DNA of 64,000 nt from Pedobacter sp. D749 (GTDB lineage Bacteria > Bacteroidota > Bacteroidia > Sphingobacteriales > Sphingobacteriaceae): the NCBI RefSeq assembly GCF_019317285.1, contig NZ_CP079218.1, forward strand, positions 4,402,001 to 4,466,000, read 5' to 3'. Below the pieces are notes generated by a model. It saw nothing but the letters and a program-made list of their open reading frames with translations. It had not been told where the DNA came from and did no database searches. Positions within the stretch are counted from its first letter, which is position 1. Each line of letters begins with the position of its first letter. The translations under genes were made by a program, and so were the position numbers. Shown one piece after another: positions 60,311 through 64,000 of the stretch.

Positions 60311-61735
60311 TTAATGATTATCAACCATATCTGCTTTATTGATTACCAATTCTAATTTAATGGTTTCGATGTTCTGTTCTGTCTTTTTAAGGATGGTAAA
60401 CAGATAACCGTAAGATTCATTACTTTCACCTACCTCGGGAATACGTTCGAAGACGTGAGAAACCAATCCACCAACCGTATCAAAATCTTCATCCTCTGGT
60501 AAATCGTGAGGCAAATGTTCATTTACATCATATACAGTAGCGAAAGCATTTACGATAAATTCATTATCAGAAACCTTTTCTACCAGTGGTTTTTCTTCGT
60601 CATATTCATCCTGTATTTCTCCTACAAGTTCTTCTACAATATCTTCTAAGGTAACCATACCCGCTGTACCGCCAAACTCATCTAATACAATAGCAATCTG
60701 TATACGATTGCTTTGCAATTCGCTCATCAGATCGTTAATCTTTTTAGTTTCTGTAACGAAATAAGGTTTACGTATGATATCATTTAATGTCCAGTGCTGG
60801 TTACCTGCTGCAACCAATGGTAAAATGTCTTTTGCATGGATAATCCCGACAATTTTATCCATAATCTCATCATAAACAGGTAAACGCGAATAGCCTTCTT
60901 TAATGATGGTATCAATTACTTCCTCTTTTGGAGAAGTGAGTTCAATACCCGAAATCTTGGTTCTAGGTACCATGATATTCTTAACCACGCGCTCATTAAA
61001 ATCGAATACGTTTTTAATCAGCTCATGTTCATTATTATCTAATGCACCGCTTTCTTTACCCTGATCGAGCAGGTAATGTAATTCTTCAGTGCTGTGAATT
61101 GATTCGTGACCACCTGAGGTATCGATACCGAAAGGTTTAAGGATTATTGCAGCCAAACTGTTCAGTGTCCAAATTGCAGGCCGCAATACTACGTAAAATA
61201 TCTGAAGGGGAATGGCAACGAAAAGCGTTGTTGCCACTGGTCTTTGGATAGCGAACGATTTCGGAGCAAGCTCACCAAATACAATGTGCATAATGGTAAT
61301 GAGCGAAAAAGCAACGATTGTTGATGAGGTATGGATGGAAGCATCGCTTAAGCCCCATTGTAAACTATCGAAAAGATTTTTAAAGATAGTATGCATAACG
61401 CCTTCACCTACCCAACCAAGGCCAAGAGATGCAAGCGTTATACCTAGCTGTGTGGCGGCCAGATATCCGTCGAGATTATGAATAATCCCTTTGGCCATTT
61501 TGCCAACACGGCTGCCTGTTTTTGCCTTAATCTCGATTTGTGATGCGCGGACTTTTACAATTGCAAACTCTGCAGCAACAAAAAAACCATTAAGTAACAC
61601 CAAAAATAATGCAAAGAACAATCGCCAGCCAACAGAACCTGTATCAGGTTCTTGTAAAGCAACCAAAACTACGTTTGTGGGCAGGATTGCACTTAACTCA
61701 AAATTTAAAAACAAACATACCGTGGGTAAATCCAT
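60311..61735 (-). CDS. CNNM/CBS/CorC-HlyC-family transporter-associated protein (hemolysin-family)
   Basis: A 474-residue membrane protein with the DUF21/CNNM transmembrane module (residues about 35-230), two CBS domains (around 245-370; VKNIMVPRTKISGIE, IVGIIHAKDILP) and a C-terminal CorC_HlyC domain (DEFIVNAFATVYDVNEHLP). Such proteins handle magnesium or cobalt ions, or act in membrane quality control. The hemolysin name is historical. It is not the shorter GldE form, although some members of this family are tied to gliding. The ATG overlaps the ppa stop by one base, so translation is coupled. Confidence 0.92.
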   Translation of the reverse strand: MDLPTVCLFLNFELSAILPTNVVLVALQEPDTGSVGWRLFFALFLVLLNGFFVAAEFAIVKVRASQIEIKAKTGSRVGKMAKGIIHNLDGYLAATQLGITLASLGLGWVGEGVMHTIFKNLFDSLQWGLSDASIHTSSTIVAFSLITIMHIVFGELAPKSFAIQRPVATTLFVAIPLQIFYVVLRPAIWTLNSLAAIILKPFGIDTSGGHESIHSTEELHYLLDQGKESGALDNNEHELIKNVFDFNERVVKNIMVPRTKISGIELTSPKEEVIDTIIKEGYSRLPVYDEIMDKIVGIIHAKDILPLVAAGNQHWTLNDIIRKPYFVTETKKINDLMSELQSNRIQIAIVLDEFGGTAGMVTLEDIVEELVGEIQDEYDEEKPLVEKVSDNEFIVNAFATVYDVNEHLPHDLPEDEDFDTVGGLVSHVFERIPEVGESNESYGYLFTILKKTEQNIETIKLELVINKADMVDNH

Positions 61736-62286
61736 TAAGCCAATTCTCTAAATGTTGTGTTATAAAGTTCTATGCTTTCTTTAATTACTTTATGCGCATA
61801 ACGAACACCAAGTAAATGTTCGATAGTTACATTTTTATCTTCTAATGCTTTATAATCCTGAAAGAAACGAACAATCTCTTTCATTTGATGAGGAGGCAAT
61901 TCATCTAAATCGTTGATGTAATTTACAGACATATCGTGAGCAGCTACAGCAATGATTTTATCATCCTGTTCTCCATTATCAACCATGTGCATTACACCTA
62001 CTACTTTAGCCTCAATCAATGTCATTGGATATACATCCACTGAGCAAAGCACTAAAATATCTAATGGATCTTTATCATCACAATAAGTTTGTGGGATAAA
62101 GCCATAATTTGCAGGATACATTACTGACGAAAAAAGAACCCTATCCAATTTAATCAGACCTGATTCTTTATCTATTTCGTATTTTGCTTTTGAACCTTTT
62201 GGAATTTCAATAATTGCATTTACAATCTCTGGAAGGTTTGAACCAGGAGATACGCTATGCCACGCGTGATGATCGTCTTTCGCCAT
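61735..62286 (-). CDS. ppa: Inorganic pyrophosphatase
   Basis: A 183-residue family I soluble pyrophosphatase that hydrolyses PPi made in biosynthesis. Active-site pieces are KYEIDKESG near residue 36, NYGFIPQTYCDDKDPLDILVL near 61 and VVGVMHMVDNGEQDDKIIAV near 92. The length matches bacterial monomers of the hexamer. It ends at TAATG, sharing the A with the next start codon. It follows the DedA gene by 2 bp. Confidence 0.97.
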   Translation of the reverse strand: MAKDDHHAWHSVSPGSNLPEIVNAIIEIPKGSKAKYEIDKESGLIKLDRVLFSSVMYPANYGFIPQTYCDDKDPLDILVLCSVDVYPMTLIEAKVVGVMHMVDNGEQDDKIIAVAAHDMSVNYINDLDELPPHQMKEIVRFFQDYKALEDKNVTIEHLLGVRYAHKVIKESIELYNTTFRELA

Positions 62287-62288
62287 TT

Positions 62289-62948
62289 TTAATTTAAATC
62301 TGTTTTATCCTCTTCAGGGCCACTTACTACTTTACTTTTTACAAAGGTAATTAATAATGGTATAGTTGTAATAAGGATAAAGCCAATAATAATATATAAT
62401 AAATAATCGTTTATTTCTTTTTCAAATCTTCTGCCTAAAAAATAACCCAGCAAAGTTAAGGAACAGATCCAAAGTACCCCACCTAAGATATTATATAAAG
62501 CAAATTTTTTGAAGTCTAGTTTTACAACACCAGCAAAAATCGGTGCAAAAGTTCTAACAATTGGTACAAATCTTCCCATTATTAATGCAAAGGCACCTTG
62601 TTTTTGATAATACTCCTTTGCAGCTTTTAAATATCTCTTCTTAAAAAAGAAACTGTCTTTTCTGGTGTATAATACCGGGCCAGTTTTCCGACCGAACCAA
62701 TAGCCGGTAAAATTCCCAGAAATAGCCGCTATGCATAAACCAGCCAAGAGTACCGCAATGTTCACATCAAGCTTACCTGTCGCCACAAACATTCCCGCTA
62801 AAAACAATAAATAATCACCGGGAAGAAAAAAACCAAAAAACAGGCCAGTTTCTGCATAGATAACGAATACGACTAGATAGAATCCGCCTTCCCTCAATAA
62901 TTTCTCGGGATCAAGTAGCTGATGCAGGTTATTCCAAAAATCGTGCAT
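62289..62948 (-). CDS. DedA-family membrane protein
   Basis: A 219-residue integral membrane protein from the ATG at 62946-62948; a TTG two codons earlier is less likely. It has the DedA pattern: ETGLFFGFFLPGDYLL near residue 32, GNFTGYWFGRKTGP near 78, GRFVPIVRTFAPIFAGV near 126 and GGVLWICSLTLLGYFLG near 155. DedA proteins are lipid transporter/flippase candidates tied to membrane integrity and proton motive force. First gene of the six-gene operon. Confidence 0.93.
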   Translation of the reverse strand: MHDFWNNLHQLLDPEKLLREGGFYLVVFVIYAETGLFFGFFLPGDYLLFLAGMFVATGKLDVNIAVLLAGLCIAAISGNFTGYWFGRKTGPVLYTRKDSFFFKKRYLKAAKEYYQKQGAFALIMGRFVPIVRTFAPIFAGVVKLDFKKFALYNILGGVLWICSLTLLGYFLGRRFEKEINDYLLYIIIGFILITTIPLLITFVKSKVVSGPEEDKTDLN

Positions 62949-62995
62949 ATTCAATTATTCGTAAAACTACAAATAATTATTAAACAACAGCATAC

Positions 62996-64000
62996 CTATA
63001 TCAGGTTTAAAATAATTGCAGGATAAATACCCAAAACTAATGTAATTGCAACAGAAACCAATAAAACCACTTTGTACTGTGCCGGGGTTGAAAGTTCTGT
63101 TTCTGCACCGTCTTTAAACCACATGGCTACAATTACCCTAAAATAATAATAGAAGCCAACCAGTGCATTTAAAATCGCAAATGCAACAAGAAGGGTTTTA
63201 TATTCGGTCATTACATTCAGGAACATTAAATATTTCCCTATAAAGCCCGCAGTAAGCGGAATGCCCGCCAATGAAAGCATGGCTACGGTTAAACATAATG
63301 CTACTAATGGATTCCGTTTCGCCAAACCATTGAAATTTTCGAAGCTATCACTACCCGTCTTTTGTTTCACTAATATTAATACCGCAAAAGCGATAATTGA
63401 TGCGAAAGTATAAGCCGCTGCATAAACCAATACATTATTGCCAGAATTTTTGGTCAGTACAATCAGCGAAAACAACAGGTAACCCGCATGGGAAATACTT
63501 GAGTATGCCAACATACGCTTGAAGTTCTTTTGGAACAGAGCAGTTACGTTTCCGATGAATAAAGTTAAACAAACAATCACCATAAGTGGCGCAACCCAAA
63601 AATCGTGAAGTGGCGCAAATGCACCAGCAAATAATCGTAAGAATGCAGCGAAGCCAGCAGTTTTAACCACGGTACTCATAAAAGTGGTGATTAAAGACGG
63701 CGCACCTTCGTATACATCCGGAGTCCAGAAGTGGAAAGGAGCAGCACCAACCTTGAAACATAAACCAATCATCATCAGGATAACACCAGGATAAAATATT
63801 GGAGAAACAGTCTGACTATTTACCAGATAAGCTTGTATTTTATCTAAATCAAATGAGCCTGAAGCGCCATAAATTAAGGTAATACCAAACAACAGAAAGC
63901 CTGTTGAGAAAGCACCCATCAGGAAATACTTTAAAGAAGCTTCATTAGAGGCAAAATCCTTTTTACGGATACCCGCCAAGATGTATAAACTCACCGACAT
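62996..64000 (-). CDS. nuoN: NADH-quinone oxidoreductase subunit N, C-terminal part
   Basis: 334 codons plus the stop of the antiporter-like NuoN subunit of respiratory complex I, a proton-translocating membrane protein. The gene begins beyond base 64000, since the visible part starts at SLYILAGIRKKD, which lies inside the family (whole protein about 460-480 residues). Membrane helices repeat throughout; motifs include FKVGAAPFHFWTPDVYEGAP (the conserved loop with the lysine and His) and YSSISHAGYLL. The gap of 47 bp to the DedA gene holds nothing. Neighbouring nuo genes would lie outside the window. Confidence 0.95.
   Translation of the reverse strand: MSVSLYILAGIRKKDFASNEASLKYFLMGAFSTGFLLFGITLIYGASGSFDLDKIQAYLVNSQTVSPIFYPGVILMMIGLCFKVGAAPFHFWTPDVYEGAPSLITTFMSTVVKTAGFAAFLRLFAGAFAPLHDFWVAPLMVIVCLTLFIGNVTALFQKNFKRMLAYSSISHAGYLLFSLIVLTKNSGNNVLVYAAAYTFASIIAFAVLILVKQKTGSDSFENFNGLAKRNPLVALCLTVAMLSLAGIPLTAGFIGKYLMFLNVMTEYKTLLVAFAILNALVGFYYYFRVIVAMWFKDGAETELSTPAQYKVVLLVSVAITLVLGIYPAIILNLI

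Noticed and set aside
60311..61735. Gliding protein GldE
   Set aside because: It shares CNNM and CBS modules with GldE but has the length and N-terminus of the general CNNM/CorC-HlyC family, and no other gld gene is adjacent.

Overview
The window looks like a chromosomal segment of a Bacteroidota bacterium, most likely a Pedobacter-like member of the Sphingobacteriaceae. The reasons are the type IX secretion and gliding genes (a PorV-like channel and a GldJ-like lipoprotein), the long SecA (1158 residues), several genes with the Bacteroidota -7 promoter motif TAnnTTTG close to the start codon, AT-rich intergenic DNA, and many dispersed intergenic palindromes with ends such as CGTCATTnCGA. This is inference from gene content; no 16S gene is present. 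I saw no rRNA, tRNA, CRISPR array, prophage or complete insertion sequence.

Layout. 1-7.5 kb: the 5' part of dnaG (minus), a GIY-YIG nuclease gene bracketed by palindromic repeats, a secreted SGNH hydrolase, a serine hydrolase, an unknown exported protein, an M20 amidohydrolase and a SPOR protein. 7.5-14.3 kb: a PEGA lipoprotein, secA, a small exported protein, a Smr-domain protein and rsgA, all minus. 14.5-19.5 kb (plus): fumC, a short run of envelope proteins ending in an S1/P1 nuclease, a lipoprotein, a low-molecular-weight phosphatase and a ThuA protein. 19.6-27.5 kb: a CREST-type membrane hydrolase, a GH29 fucosidase, a rhomboid protease, a methyltransferase and a tricorn-like S41 protease. 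27.6-31.7 kb (plus): two glycosyltransferase genes separated by a DUF1016/YhcG PD-(D/E)XK nuclease gene, then a PfpI-family protein. 31.9-39.2 kb (minus): a thioredoxin-like protein, a protein with kinase-like motifs, a serine hydrolase, a lipid A-type acyltransferase, typA and a VOC protein.

39.3-46.3 kb is the most unusual part. Two alpha/beta hydrolases are divergently oriented, and the plus-strand one is followed by an ATP-grasp ligase with a lysine/alanine/proline-rich tail, a COG2170-type carboxylate-amine ligase, a class I glutamine amidotransferase-like protein and a second, divergent ATP-grasp-like protein. Together they look like a pathway that makes, and possibly cleaves, an amide- or peptide-linked small molecule. 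The product is unknown.

46.3-54.1 kb: repeat-rich DNA, a small FeoB-associated-type protein, a Crp/Fnr regulator, YceI, a pirin, a pair of about 270-bp GC-rich direct repeats, and an 1134-residue protein joining a GH18-like domain, a NodB deacetylase and a processive GT2 synthase. That architecture suggests one polypeptide making and trimming a poly-N-acetylglucosamine-like polymer. 54.1-58.1 kb: ispF and porV (minus), divergent from gldJ. 58.4-62.9 kb is a tight six-gene minus-strand operon: DedA, inorganic pyrophosphatase, a CNNM/CBS transporter, RsmE, a DUF4159 protein and a biotinyl carrier protein. The window ends inside nuoN.
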